A stretch of 64,000 nt of DNA from assembly GCA_035544675.1 (NCBI GenBank), contig DATKCA010000148.1, forward strand, positions 1-64,000. The letters run 5' to 3'. The DNA is from DATKCA01 sp035544675 (GTDB taxonomy: Bacteria > Acidobacteriota > Thermoanaerobaculia > Gp7-AA8). The notes below the pieces were generated by a model. That model had not been told where the DNA came from. It saw nothing but the letters and a program-made list of their open reading frames with translations, and searched no databases. A program made the position numbers and the translations under genes. Shown one piece after another: positions 8,809 through 17,502 of the stretch. Position 1 is the first letter of the stretch. Every line of letters begins with the position of its first letter.

Positions 8809-10534
8809 GGATGGTGATGCGCCCCTCCAGCCGCGGGGTGACCGGCACCGCGCGCTTCTTCAGCACCGCGGCGAAGACGTCGCGCATCGGCTGCTCCTGA
8901 TGGAAGCGTTTCCGCTCCGCCGGAACGGCAGTCATCACGCTCTCCAGTCCGTCCCCGCCGTACGCGAGAAAGTCCGGCATGACCACGGTATACGTCCTGG
9001 CCGGATCGAGCGGCAGGCCTTGATCCGTGGTCACCGAGATCAGATTGTCGCGCTGGGCGGGAGGCTTCTCCTGGTGCATGGCCGCGTCGAAGGTGTACCG
9101 CAGGCCGCTGACCTGCATCACCCCGCGACCGCTCCCGGCGAAGACGCGCAGCATTTCGCGAATCTGCGCTCCGGTCATCGTGACGACGGTGGGATAGTTA
9201 TCGAAGGGGCTGACCTGGAAGATGTCAGCGTAGACCAGGTCGCCGGCGCGCAGGTTGGCGCGGATCCCGCCGGAGTTCATGACCGAGAAGTCGGTCCCGA
9301 ATGCCTCGCGCATCGTGTCGGTGAAGAGATTTCCGAGGGCCGACTCGCTGCGGTAGTTGCGGGTGATCGTCTCCGCGGCGGTGACCCCGAGCGGCTCGCT
9401 GCGCATGGCGGCGGTGCGCTCCAGAAACGGCTCGACGGCGCGGGCTACGATCAGATCGGGGGTGATCGTCTTTCCCTCGAACTCGCGCGGCACGAGCGTC
9501 GCGTCGGCGGGCGGGCGGCGCGGATCGCATCGATCGGTGCCGCTGTACACCTCCGCGCAGATCATCGTGGGCGGCATGATCACGGTGCGCTCGGACTGGA
9601 CGCGGTTGGCGCGGGTGTCGACCCATAGATCGACCCTGGAGAAGTCCGAGCTGAAGGGCCAGGCCTGAACCACCGGCACCCCGTTGATGAAGTGGCCCAT
9701 CCGGGAGTGCGTGTGGCCGGCGAAATAGGCGTCGATCGTTCCGGCCGGCAGCCTCCCCATGTACTCCATGACCTCCTGCTGAGGCTCGCAGCTCGAAGGA
9801 TCCGCGGGGTCGGAGATGTCGCCGCAGCGGCCGCCCATGTGCGCGATGACGACGATCGCATCCGCTCCGTCCGCACGCGCCTCGCGCGCCGCCTCCACCG
9901 TCGCCGCCACCGGATCGCCGAACGCCAGCGTGCGGACGTTCAGCGCGATCGTGACGTTCGGTGTGTCGGGAGTGCTGAGGCCGATGATGCCGATCCGCGC
10001 GCCGTCCACTTCCACCATCGTCCACTTCTTCGCCCAGACCGGAGTCTGTCCGGTGCTGCGCTCGGTCATGTTTGCGGACAGGAGGGGGAACGTCGCCAGA
10101 TCGGAGATTTTCTTCAGCGCGCCGAGCGGGTCGTCGCCCGGATCGCTGGCAATCGTCCTGGCACCGGCCGGACCGTAGTCGAATTCATGGTTGCCGATTG
10201 CCGCGGCCGAGTATCCGATGGCGTTGTAGGCGCGCACGACCGGCTCGCCTTCGAAGAGGTTCGACTCCAGCGTCCCCTGGAACATGTCGCCGGAGTCGAC
10301 GACGATCACGTTGTCGCCGGTCGCGGCGCGCAGTGCGTCGACGTAGGCGGCCAGCGTCGCCACGCCGCCGTACCGCACAGGCTCTCCTCCCCCCTCCGGC
10401 GTCTCCACGTGTCCGGCGTACCATCCATGGACATCGGTCGTCCCGACCAGCACCACGTGCACCGGCTCGAGCGGCGGGTTGATCGTGGAGCACGCCGCGA
10501 GCAGGAGCGTGCCCAGGAGCAGTGTTCGTTTCAC
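8780..10534 (-). CDS. Lipoprotein bifunctional metallophosphatase/5'-nucleotidase
   Basis: 584 residues, starting with GTG. The N-terminus is a lipoprotein signal (MKRTLLLGTLLLAAC, lipobox cysteine at 15). The metallophosphatase domain shows the metal-binding VGTTDVHGW, NHEFDYG and GHTH motifs. The C-terminal 5'-nucleotidase substrate domain follows (for example SALGNLFTDTMREAFGTDFSVMNSGGIRANL). It is expected to hydrolyse nucleotides or related phosphoesters outside the cytoplasm (UshA-like). A perfect TATAAT lies 8 bases before the GTG, with no Shine-Dalgarno, pointing to a leaderless transcript. A heptamer array fills its -35 region. Confidence 0.9.
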   Translation of the reverse strand: MKRTLLLGTLLLAACSTINPPLEPVHVVLVGTTDVHGWYAGHVETPEGGGEPVRYGGVATLAAYVDALRAATGDNVIVVDSGDMFQGTLESNLFEGEPVVRAYNAIGYSAAAIGNHEFDYGPAGARTIASDPGDDPLGALKKISDLATFPLLSANMTERSTGQTPVWAKKWTMVEVDGARIGIIGLSTPDTPNVTIALNVRTLAFGDPVAATVEAAREARADGADAIVVIAHMGGRCGDISDPADPSSCEPQQEVMEYMGRLPAGTIDAYFAGHTHSRMGHFINGVPVVQAWPFSSDFSRVDLWVDTRANRVQSERTVIMPPTMICAEVYSGTDRCDPRRPPADATLVPREFEGKTITPDLIVARAVEPFLERTAAMRSEPLGVTAAETITRNYRSESALGNLFTDTMREAFGTDFSVMNSGGIRANLRAGDLVYADIFQVSPFDNYPTVVTMTGAQIREMLRVFAGSGRGVMQVSGLRYTFDAAMHQEKPPAQRDNLISVTTDQGLPLDPARTYTVVMPDFLAYGGDGLESVMTAVPAERKRFHQEQPMRDVFAAVLKKRAVPVTPRLEGRITILNERPATGD

Positions 10535-10542
10535 GAGAGGCG

Positions 10543-10548
10543 ATTATA
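10543..10548 (-). promoter_or_regulatory. -10 element TATAAT of the 5'-nucleotidase gene
   Basis: Perfect TATAAT read on the minus strand, 8 bases before the GTG start at 10534. No recognisable -35; that position is occupied by the heptamer array starting at 10555. Confidence 0.6.
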
Positions 10549-10554
10549 GGCGGG

Positions 10555-10617
10555 CCTTAGTCCTTAGTCCTTAGTCCTTAGTCCTTAGTCCTTAGGCGTT
10601 AGGCCTTAGGCGTAGGC
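10555..10617. repeat. Period-7 array of CCTTAGT
   Basis: Nine contiguous heptamers: five exact CCTTAGT, then CCTTAGG, CGTTAGG, CCTTAGG and CGTAGGC. It lies upstream of the 5'-nucleotidase gene and is the longest array in the window. It is followed 33 bases later by an array in the opposite orientation. Confidence 0.9.
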
Positions 10618-10650
10618 TCCAGAGACCTTCACCGCGCGTACACTGGTCCT

Positions 10651-10685
10651 CCTAAGGACTAAGGCCTAAGGCCTAAGGCCTAGAG
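10651..10685. repeat. Inverted partner period-7 array of CCTAAGG
   Basis: Five heptamers (CCTAAGG, ACTAAGG, CCTAAGG, CCTAAGG, CCTAGAG), reverse-complementary in sense to the array at 10555-10617. The two arrays could pair into a long imperfect hairpin. The last unit ends three bases before the DUF2784 start codon. Confidence 0.85.
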
Positions 10686-10687
10686 TC

Positions 10688-11044
10688 ATGATCTACAGCC
10701 TTCTGGCCAAGCTCGTCGCCCTCACACACTTCGCGTTCATCATGTTCGTGATCGCCGGCGGGCTGCTCGTCCTGCGATGGCCGCGGCTGGCGTGGATTCA
10801 CGTCCCGGCGGCGGTGTGGGGCGTGCTCATCGAATTCGCCGGCTGGTACTGCCCGCTCACGACCTGGGAGAACACGCTGCTTCGGCGCGCGGGACAGGCC
10901 GGCTACTCCAACGGATTCATCGAGCACTACCTGTTCGCGCTGATCTACCCGGAGGGCCTGACGCGGTCGATGCAGGTCGCCATCGGCGTGGTGGTCATCG
11001 TCGTCAACGTGGCCATCTACGCGCGGCTGGCTCAGCGCTCGTAG
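10688..11044 (+). CDS. DUF2784 membrane protein
   Basis: 118-residue membrane protein with about four helices. The pattern KLVALTHFAFIMFVIAGG, the mid-protein WYCPLTTWENTLLRRAG and the IEHYLFALIYPEG loop are characteristic of the DUF2784 family. Function unknown. The 3' end overlaps the convergent TonB receptor gene by 13 bases. Confidence 0.88.
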   Translation: MIYSLLAKLVALTHFAFIMFVIAGGLLVLRWPRLAWIHVPAAVWGVLIEFAGWYCPLTTWENTLLRRAGQAGYSNGFIEHYLFALIYPEGLTRSMQVAIGVVVIVVNVAIYARLAQRS

Positions 11045-12972
11045 CGGAGGCCGAGGCGGATCGAGCGGGGCTGGCCGCGGGTGATGACCGGGGTGGCGCT
11101 CGCCTCGACGCGCTCGTCGAAGATGTTCTCGGCGGCCAGGATCACCTCGACGCGTTCTCCGAGCCCGCGCGACAGGAAGACATCCGCGACGAAAAACGAA
11201 CGCAGCGGGAGCTCATTGAGGTCGTCATCGAACTGGGATCCGGACCATCTGGCCTGCAGGCCTGCCGTGAGCAGCGACGAGAACAGCACCTGCCCCGTGG
11301 CCTGGTGCCGCGGCACCTGCGGCAGCCGCTTGCCATCGAGAGCGCCGGAGGTGACGATCGCGTCGGACAGCAGATAGCCGCTCGAGACGCGCCAGCGATT
11401 GCCCAGGCGCCAGTCGCCTTCGAGCTCGAGGCCGCGGGAGCGGCTCGCGGCCACGTTCTGCCGCTGTCGTGTGATGAGCGCGGGCGTTGCGGACAGCGTC
11501 ACGTTGGCGACGACGTCGTCCAGCGACATCCAGAAGAGCGTGGCCCGGAGGTTGCGGCCGCGCGCGCCGAGCTCGATGGCGTCGAGCCGCTCGGCCGTCA
11601 GCGCGGGATTCGCGGACGTGACGACGTTGCCGACGCGGAAGTTGCGATAGAGCTCGTTGAGCGTCGGCGCGCGGAACGCGCTGTAGGCCGAGGCGCTGAA
11701 CGCAACGGGACCGCGACGGAGGAGCGCGGCGACGCGCGGACTCCACGCCGAGTGGCCGCGGCTGGCCAGGACCGCGCCGTCGCGCTCCGCGTCGAAGTTC
11801 CGCCAGCCGTCGAAGCGCACGCCCGCGGTGATGCTCAGGCCGGGCGTGACGACGAAGATGTCCTCGAGGAACGCGGAGGCCGTCCGCTGCTTCCCTTCGA
11901 CGCGCGTCGTTCCCTCGTCGCTCGCTCCTGTGACCTGGCGCGCCTCCACGCCGGCGAGGAGCGCGTGACGTCCGCCCACCGGACGGGCCAGCTGCGCGCT
12001 CATGCCGCTGCCGCGCGACGGCACGCGCTGGTCCACGGTGAGCCGCTCCGTGGCGCGGCCGGCGCCGATCGCGGAGAACGTCTGGCGGTAGTCCTGGTCG
12101 CTCAGCCATCCCCGTATCTGCACACTGCCGCCCCATGCCGGAATGTCCGCGCCTGCGGAGAGCTGGCGGATCGTTGTGTCGTTGACCTGCAGCGGCGTGC
12201 CGTTGTTGCGCTCCTCGTCGTAGTGCGAGAGGCGGAGAAACAGTGAGTGGCGCGCGGCGGTGACGTCGACGGCGCGATGCGATGAGTCGGCCGCCCGATC
12301 GACCGGGCCGCGATCCTCAGAAGCGACGAGCGTGTAGCCGCCGGTGTCGAAGAGGTCGAGCGACACCGCGCCGCGCCAGGCGTCCTTCGCCGCGGAGGCG
12401 AACAGCGAGGCGTTCCCGCTGGACTGTGATCCGCCGGAGATCTCCGCGCTCACGGCCCCCTGGCGCGGCCGCCGCCGGATGAACTGCACCACGCCGCCCA
12501 TGGCCGAGCTGCCGTACAGCTCGGAGCCGCCGCCGCGGACGACTTCGACGCGCTCGACCGCCGGCCTGGGGACGCGGCCCCAGTAGACCCAGCCGCCGAA
12601 CGGGTCGTTGAGCGGGACGCCGTCTTCGATGACCAGGGCGCGGCTCGCGCCGCTGGCCCCGATCCCGCGGAGCGACGGGCCCTGCGTCGTCGGATTGGCC
12701 ACGCGACTCCCTGTCCTTCGGAAAAGAGTGAAGCCGGGGACCTGCCGCAGCGCGTCGTCGAGCGTCGCGGCCGCGGTCGTGGCGATGACGTCACGCGAGA
12801 GGACGACCACGCTCGCCGGCGTGTCGCCCACGCGCGTCTCCGTGCGCGTCGCGGTCACCGTGATCTCGTCCTGAGCCTGAGCGAGAGGCTCCTGCGCCAC
12901 CGCTCCTGCAGCATGCAGGACGAGCAGCGGAACGCAGAGGAAGACCGGTCGACTCAGCACAAGAGGACTCAT
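11032..12972 (-). CDS. TonB-dependent outer-membrane receptor (BtuB/siderophore type)
   Basis: 646 residues from the ATG at 12972. It has a signal peptide (about 1-26), then a TonB box-like region (DEITVTATRTE), a plug domain with LDDALRQVPGFTLFRR and GIGASGASRALVIEDGVPLNDPFGGWVYWGRV, and a C-terminal 22-strand-type barrel ending in an aromatic/Arg-rich strand. It should import a large ligand such as cobalamin, a siderophore or another metal chelate, using TonB energy. The substrate cannot be read and no partner transporter lies nearby. The reading frame continues upstream to 13620 but that part has no protein-like features. Confidence 0.88.
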   Translation of the reverse strand: MSPLVLSRPVFLCVPLLVLHAAGAVAQEPLAQAQDEITVTATRTETRVGDTPASVVVLSRDVIATTAAATLDDALRQVPGFTLFRRTGSRVANPTTQGPSLRGIGASGASRALVIEDGVPLNDPFGGWVYWGRVPRPAVERVEVVRGGGSELYGSSAMGGVVQFIRRRPRQGAVSAEISGGSQSSGNASLFASAAKDAWRGAVSLDLFDTGGYTLVASEDRGPVDRAADSSHRAVDVTAARHSLFLRLSHYDEERNNGTPLQVNDTTIRQLSAGADIPAWGGSVQIRGWLSDQDYRQTFSAIGAGRATERLTVDQRVPSRGSGMSAQLARPVGGRHALLAGVEARQVTGASDEGTTRVEGKQRTASAFLEDIFVVTPGLSITAGVRFDGWRNFDAERDGAVLASRGHSAWSPRVAALLRRGPVAFSASAYSAFRAPTLNELYRNFRVGNVVTSANPALTAERLDAIELGARGRNLRATLFWMSLDDVVANVTLSATPALITRQRQNVAASRSRGLELEGDWRLGNRWRVSSGYLLSDAIVTSGALDGKRLPQVPRHQATGQVLFSSLLTAGLQARWSGSQFDDDLNELPLRSFFVADVFLSRGLGERVEVILAAENIFDERVEASATPVITRGQPRSIRLGLRYER

Positions 12973-13021
12973 CGTACGGCTCACTCGCCCTTTTTGTCCC
13001 GGTCGAGCATTCCCGCTGCGG

Positions 13022-13027
13022 TATAAG
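13022..13027 (+). promoter_or_regulatory. -10-like TATAAG before the CMD-family gene
   Basis: TATAAG ends 6 bases before the ATG at 13034, and no Shine-Dalgarno is present. It fits the leaderless pattern seen at several genes in the window. Confidence 0.4.
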
Positions 13028-13033
13028 ACGCCC

Positions 13034-13357
13034 ATGAAAGAGAAGCTGCCCAAAGCGCCGCGCGCGTACGAGGAGTTCAGCGCCACCTTCCCCACTCTGC
13101 GCAAGGCCTGGGACCTCCTCGGCGACGCCGCGAAGGAAGGTCCGCTCGACGACAGGACGGCGCGGCTGGTCAAGCTCGGCATCGCCATCGGCGCGATGCG
13201 CGAAGGCGCGGTCCACTCGGCGACCCGAAAAGCGACCGCGGCCGGGGCGTCGAAAGAGGAGATGAACCAGGTCGTGGCGCTCGCCGCGAGCATCATCGGC
13301 ATGCCGTCGGCGGTCGCGGTCTGGACCTGGATCCACGACTCGCAGCCAGAGAAGTAG
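13034..13357 (+). CDS. Carboxymuconolactone decarboxylase-family protein
   Basis: 107-residue all-helical protein of the CMD/AhpD superfamily, seen in LVKLGIAIGAMREGAVHSATRKATAAGASKEEMNQVVALA. The AhpD CxxC pair is absent; only the histidine of the helix motif (GAVHS) remains. It therefore belongs to the cysteine-less CMD group rather than to the peroxidase-reducing AhpD type. Divergently transcribed from the TonB receptor. Activity unknown. Confidence 0.85.
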   Translation: MKEKLPKAPRAYEEFSATFPTLRKAWDLLGDAAKEGPLDDRTARLVKLGIAIGAMREGAVHSATRKATAAGASKEEMNQVVALAASIIGMPSAVAVWTWIHDSQPEK

Positions 13358-13386
13358 CAGCCAGAGTCCCGTGCCCCGGACCTGAA

Positions 13387-13446
13387 GTGGAGGACAGGCA
13401 ATCCTGCCTGTCCAGCCGAGGACAGACAGGATTGTCTGTCCTCCAC
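13387..13446. repeat. Palindromic element, 27-bp arms (GTGGAGGACAGGCAATCC type)
   Basis: Arms at 13387-13413 and 13420-13446 are reverse complements with two mismatches in 27, separated by 6 bases. The same element, with one left and two right arms, lies inside the E1 dehydrogenase gene at 36149-36228, so this is a dispersed family. Confidence 0.88.
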
Positions 13447-13501
13447 AGAAGCGGGGGGGCGGCGACGTTTTGGCTCTGGGCTCTGCCGCTCTGTGAGCTG
13501 A

Positions 13502-13507
13502 TAAAAT
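13502..13507 (+). promoter_or_regulatory. -10-like TAAAAT before the DUF5666 gene
   Basis: TAAAAT ends 7 bases before the ATG at 13515. Only a run of C residues lies between, with no Shine-Dalgarno, consistent with a leaderless transcript. Confidence 0.45.
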
Positions 13508-13514
13508 CCCCCCC

Positions 13515-14522
13515 ATGTCGAACCGCTGCGCGACTGCTCTGGCCCTCTGTCTTCTGCTCCCTTTGTCCGCGACCGCGCAGGACGGCGGATCGGGCCGGCC
13601 GATGCCGATGCCATCGCCATCGGCCGCCATCACAGGGTTCGTGACGACCGTGGGCGGAAACCTGATCACGCTTCTCAACGGCGCGGTGACGATCGACGCA
13701 ACGGGCGCCGTCTTTCCCAGCCGCAAAGGAAACGGAACGATCGCCGACGTGAGGCCGGGCCAGCAGATCATCGCCGCCATCAGGAATCCCGAGGCGGCGC
13801 CGGGAACGATGCTGCTGGCAGCGAGCGTGTTGATCGTCGAGATGCCCGCCGGATCGCTGAGCGGACCGGTTCAGTCGGTCGACGTGGCCGGCAGCGCGCT
13901 CACCATCCTCGGCGCACAGGTGCGTGTCACCGCGAACACGCGGATTCTCTCGTTCAGCCGTGACGGCGCCGCTACCCTCGAGGACATCAAGGCCGGAGAC
14001 CACGTCTCCATCGAAGTGAGCATCGACGGCTCAGCGCTCATCGCGGAGAGCATCCGCGTGCTTCCGCCGATTCCGAACGCCGCCGTTGACGGCACCGTGA
14101 AGTCGATCGGCACCACATCGTGGGTGATTACGACTCTGCAGGGCGACGTGACGGTGACCGTCACTCCCGACACCCGGATCGATCCCACCGTGAAGGCCGG
14201 CGATCCCGTGCACGTCATCGGGATGGCCGACGCCGCCGGCAGCATCACCGCCATCGCCATCTACGCCGCCAGGCCGAGGCCTGCAGAACCGCCGGGCCAG
14301 CCGGGGCTGGAGGGGACGGTCCAATCGATCGGCGCCACATCGTGGGTGATCACGACCGGCGGCGGCGACATCACGATCACCGTGGACCGCAACACGAAGA
14401 TCGACCCGGCCGTGAAGGTCGGTGACACGGTCATCGTGATCGTCAGGCGGGACGCGGCGGGCAATCTCCTGGCCGTCTCCATCCACAAAGCGGAGTCGAA
14501 ACGCCGCTCCACGCGCGCCTGA
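13515..14522 (+). CDS. Secreted DUF5666 repeat protein
   Basis: 335 residues with a signal peptide (about 1-22) and four successive beta-rich repeats of about 65-75 residues of the DUF5666 type. Each has the pattern V-x-S-[IV]-G followed by a T-x-I/V-x-P or A-x-V-K-x-G-D block. The last two repeats are clearly related (VKSIGTTSWVITT and VQSIGATSWVITT), which suggests internal duplication. Periplasmic or extracellular; no enzymatic residues stand out and function is unknown. Stands alone between a palindromic repeat and convergent genes. Confidence 0.82.
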   Translation: MSNRCATALALCLLLPLSATAQDGGSGRPMPMPSPSAAITGFVTTVGGNLITLLNGAVTIDATGAVFPSRKGNGTIADVRPGQQIIAAIRNPEAAPGTMLLAASVLIVEMPAGSLSGPVQSVDVAGSALTILGAQVRVTANTRILSFSRDGAATLEDIKAGDHVSIEVSIDGSALIAESIRVLPPIPNAAVDGTVKSIGTTSWVITTLQGDVTVTVTPDTRIDPTVKAGDPVHVIGMADAAGSITAIAIYAARPRPAEPPGQPGLEGTVQSIGATSWVITTGGGDITITVDRNTKIDPAVKVGDTVIVIVRRDAAGNLLAVSIHKAESKRRSTRA

Positions 14523-14570
14523 TCACACGCGGCCGGGCGTTGTGTTGCGCTGAGCCGGGCATGAGCTCCT

Positions 14571-15272
14571 TCATCGCCAGATCGCATCCAGAATGGGCAC
14601 CTTCAAGTAGTAGTTGCCGAGGTTGAGGGCGGCGGTCTCACCAGCATTGTTCCAGGTGAGGCGGCGGAGCTTGAGCAGCACGACTTTGTGGTGGCCGCGG
14701 AAGTTCAGCTCGATGTAGACGGGTGTGCCGGGGATTTTGCGGACGACGTCGGCGGAGCGTCCGGAGAGGCCGCGGATGGCGGCGTCGATGATCGCGCGGA
14801 ACTGCGCGTTGGCGGGGACGTCGCGGGTGGTCCAGACGTCGATCCACTCCGTCTTGTTGTATTGCAGACGGTAGCGCATGGCCACGAGTGAGCCGACTTT
14901 GCCGGCCGTCGGGCCGACGATGCGCGGGACATCTTCGAACTCGTCGGTACCAGCCGCGATCATCGCCGTCATCTCCGTAAACGCGACGTCGGTGTACATG
15001 CGCACCATCGGTTTGAGCACCGTCAGGGTCCGCGCGCCGTTGCGGCTGAACGCGTTCAGCAGCGAGCTGTCGGCGCGGAGGCCGGCCGGGTAGACATGGA
15101 TCCTGATGTCGCCGAAGCGGCCAAACGTCGGAAAGACGGCGCCGAGGTTCGCGTCGAGCTCGAGATGGTACGGGCGCGGCGCGGAGTGCGCCGGCTGGAT
15201 GAGGCAAAACAAAAGGGCGGCCGCAAGCGCGCGGACGCGCCGGAACTCTCTACGCCGGTCGCCGGTCTTCAC
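14571..15272 (-). CDS. Exported hypothetical protein
   Basis: About 233 residues from a GTG at 15272; the open frame continues to 15419 but the upstream part has no protein-like features. A basic n-region followed by ALAAALLFCLIQPAHSA is a signal peptide. The mature part opens with YHLELDANLGAVFPTFGRFGDIRIHVYPAG and ends with a beta-rich segment. It may relate to DUF3108/DUF4412-like outer-membrane-associated proteins, but I cannot assign it. The start is uncertain. Confidence 0.6.
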   Translation of the reverse strand: MKTGDRRREFRRVRALAAALLFCLIQPAHSAPRPYHLELDANLGAVFPTFGRFGDIRIHVYPAGLRADSSLLNAFSRNGARTLTVLKPMVRMYTDVAFTEMTAMIAAGTDEFEDVPRIVGPTAGKVGSLVAMRYRLQYNKTEWIDVWTTRDVPANAQFRAIIDAAIRGLSGRSADVVRKIPGTPVYIELNFRGHHKVVLLKLRRLTWNNAGETAALNLGNYYLKVPILDAIWR

Positions 15273-15321
15273 CGCGGACACTGTAGCGGAGTTCTTGACG
15301 CTTGTTGCCGGTACTCGGAAC

Positions 15322-16053
15322 TCACCGTGGCTCGAAGAAAACGGGCTGCCCCGCCGCGACGCGGCCGCGTCGTGTGGTGGCACCGTAAACCCCGGCCTTA
15401 TTGTTCCTCTCCCGAACAACCGCCTTCAGCACCTCCGAGTCGATCCGAGCCGAGTCAGGATCGAAGTTGACCATCGAGCAACGCTCGTCGCGATTCGTGA
15501 TGCTGATGGCTGGGCCGTCCTTGTCTTCTCCGAACGTGAGCACGCCATTCACCCACTCGTCCTCCTCGAAGGGGATGGATCGAAGGGTTGCAATCAGGAT
15601 GTTCGGCCGGAACCTTCGAACGTCTGCGGGCCGCGCACTGAGCTTCCCGATTTCGGCCACCGTGGTGGAGGTAATCAGTGAGACGCTCGCTTCGTCGAAG
15701 ATGCCGCGGTTGAGATGCATCATCTCGACGGGTGAGCCGTGGCGGAGACCAACCTCCGCCGCCAATTCTTCGCCAAAAAGCGCCAGGTCCCGTCCATCTG
15801 GCGTGCGAAGGTGTGTCGGCAAGCTTCCGGCGACAGCCGGTTCTCGCCGCTGTGGGGCATAGAGAATGAGCTCCGGAACTTTGCTCGCCGTCAGCCAGGG
15901 GAAACCGCTGCGATCGTCAACCCGACGGAAGGCGAGACGCCGGTCACCATCAAGGCCGTGCCAGCCCAGATCGGCGACGTCGAGAAGCTCGCCGCTCATC
16001 GACTTCACGGGATAGCGGAACAGAGCCTCTACTTCACCAATCTTCGTAGGCAT
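15322..16053 (-). CDS. MOSC-domain protein
   Basis: 243 residues with the two-part architecture of MOSC proteins. The N-terminal beta-barrel domain contains LFRYPVKSMSGE, and the C-terminal MOSC domain contains RRFRPNILI and the cysteine motif NRDERCSMVNFDPDS. MOSC proteins bind molybdenum cofactor or transfer sulfur to it; the cysteine is the expected sulfur or Mo ligand. It starts 26 bases before, on the transcribed strand downstream of, the TusA gene, so it may be the last gene of the sulfur-carrier operon. The window also holds two molybdoenzymes. Confidence 0.85.
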   Translation of the reverse strand: MPTKIGEVEALFRYPVKSMSGELLDVADLGWHGLDGDRRLAFRRVDDRSGFPWLTASKVPELILYAPQRREPAVAGSLPTHLRTPDGRDLALFGEELAAEVGLRHGSPVEMMHLNRGIFDEASVSLITSTTVAEIGKLSARPADVRRFRPNILIATLRSIPFEEDEWVNGVLTFGEDKDGPAISITNRDERCSMVNFDPDSARIDSEVLKAVVRERNNKAGVYGATTRRGRVAAGQPVFFEPR

Positions 16054-16078
16054 GCTTTCGAATTGTCAGGGCAGCGTA

Positions 16079-16348
16079 TCAGCGCGGAACCGCGTCCGCA
16101 TCGCGTGAGGCCGTCTTCTCCAGCACATGCACGAAGACCTTCGTCCCCGTCTCGTCCGTATCCTCGCGCTGCTCACGCAGCGCGGCGTGCTTTGCCGTCT
16201 TCACCCATCCGCGGAAATCGGCCATCGAGCCGGGATCGGTGGCGATCACTTCCAGAATGTCGCCGACTGCGAGAGTGTCCAGCTCCTTTTTGGCCCTGAC
16301 GATCGGAATGGGGCACTTCATCCCGCGCACATCGAGCCGTTTCGTCAT
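16079..16348 (-). CDS. TusA-family sulfurtransferase
   Basis: 89 residues. The LDVRGMKCPIPIVRAKKEL start contains the catalytic CPxP cysteine (Cys12), followed by VGDILEVIATDPGSMADFRGWVKTAKH. It is a cytoplasmic persulfide carrier. The ATG overlaps the stop of the rhodanese-metallo-beta-lactamase gene by 4 bases, so the two are translationally coupled. Given its partners it is more likely part of a sulfur-oxidation or persulfide-detoxification relay than of tRNA thiolation (inference). Confidence 0.9.
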   Translation of the reverse strand: MTKRLDVRGMKCPIPIVRAKKELDTLAVGDILEVIATDPGSMADFRGWVKTAKHAALREQREDTDETGTKVFVHVLEKTASRDADAVPR

Positions 16349-17502
16349 GAAGCAGCCACCTCCTCCCGGACGCTGGCGGCGCACTGGTTCTTCCCCAGCT
16401 CCCATTCCGCGGCTGTTTCCTCGCTCGCGGTCTCCAGACCGAGGTTGACGCGGATGATCCGGTCGTAGACGGCGGGCGGAGTCTGGAGCGCCTTTTCCAT
16501 CGCTTCCACGAACTCGGACTCGCTGTGGATCTGCAGCTCCGGAACGGTGCGCCGGAGATCTCCGAGCCGCCCCCGGACCACGCCCTGCCCGTCGATCTCC
16601 GACGGAGAAGCGTAGTGCGCCGGCAGAATCACCATGTCATCGGGGAGCTTCGCAATCTTCTCGGTCAGCGTGTGGTACAGCATCTTCCCCCACTCCACTA
16701 CATGACCGCCCAGGTCGGGGCGGCCGACGCTGCCCACGAAGAGGGTGTCGCCGGTGAGGAGGTGCCGCTTCCCGGCCAGCAGCGACGTGGAACCTGGAGT
16801 GTGGCCGGGCGTGGAGAGAAGACGCACGGTGACGGTGACGCCTCTGGCACCGCCGAGCTGGATCTTCTCGCCGTCCCGGGCCGGATCGATCCGATGGCGA
16901 AGGTCGGCACCCGATCCGGCCGCGACGAAATAGCGGGCCCGATGCCGCGGAGCCAGCTGGGGGCCGCCGCTGATGTGATCCGCGTGCACGTGCGTGTCGA
17001 ACACCCCGACGATGTCCGCGCCGAGCTCCTTGATGAACCGCTCGGTTTCTCCGAGGTTGCGTGATGGATCGACGACGATGGCCTGGGGGCCGGAGCGGAT
17101 GACGTAGGAGAGACACCCTTTCCCGCGCCGGTTCATCTGCCAGATCTCGAAGCTCCCCTCTTCGTCCGCGTCGAGCGGCACGCGCACCGGCTCGAGGTAC
17201 TGGCCGTAAGCGAGCATGCCGCCGGCGACATTCGCCGCGTCGGTGCCGCGCTCCCGCAACTGCCGGGCGATCAGGTCGGAGGAGTCGCCCTTCGCGCAGA
17301 TGGCGAAGACCGGCCCGCGATCGCGCGGGACGGAGTCGAGCAACGACTCGTCCTCGAGGAAGTCGAAGTACGGCCTGTGCATCGTGTCGACCGGCCCGCG
17401 CCCTTCCACCTTCCAGCGCTCGAACTCCTCATCGTTGCGGACGTCGAGCAGGAGGAACCGCTCGCCGGCGTCGATCTTCCGGAGAAGCTCCTCCACGTTC
17501 AT
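16345..17502 (-). CDS. Rhodanese-metallo-beta-lactamase fusion (persulfide dioxygenase-like)
   Basis: 385 residues. The N-terminal rhodanese domain (1-105) has an active-site cysteine at 69 in FAICAKGDSSD. The metallo-beta-lactamase domain (about 112-340) has HVHADH at 171-176, later STPGHTPGS, LTGDTLFVGSVGRPDL and ILPAHY, as in ETHE1-type persulfide dioxygenases. It probably oxidises or moves sulfane sulfur in the cytoplasm. The domain order is the reverse of the more common dioxygenase-rhodanese fusions. Coupled by 4-base overlaps to DsrE-like upstream and TusA downstream. Confidence 0.9.
   Translation of the reverse strand: MNVEELLRKIDAGERFLLLDVRNDEEFERWKVEGRGPVDTMHRPYFDFLEDESLLDSVPRDRGPVFAICAKGDSSDLIARQLRERGTDAANVAGGMLAYGQYLEPVRVPLDADEEGSFEIWQMNRRGKGCLSYVIRSGPQAIVVDPSRNLGETERFIKELGADIVGVFDTHVHADHISGGPQLAPRHRARYFVAAGSGADLRHRIDPARDGEKIQLGGARGVTVTVRLLSTPGHTPGSTSLLAGKRHLLTGDTLFVGSVGRPDLGGHVVEWGKMLYHTLTEKIAKLPDDMVILPAHYASPSEIDGQGVVRGRLGDLRRTVPELQIHSESEFVEAMEKALQTPPAVYDRIIRVNLGLETASEETAAEWELGKNQCAASVREEVAAS

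Noticed and set aside
10555..10685. CRISPR-like array
   Set aside because: Units are seven bases, contiguous, without spacers; no cas genes are present.
13147..13620. Longer N-terminus of the TonB receptor reading frame (upstream of 12972)
   Set aside because: The extension overlaps the divergent CMD gene and the palindromic repeat and lacks protein-like features; the signal peptide begins at 12972.
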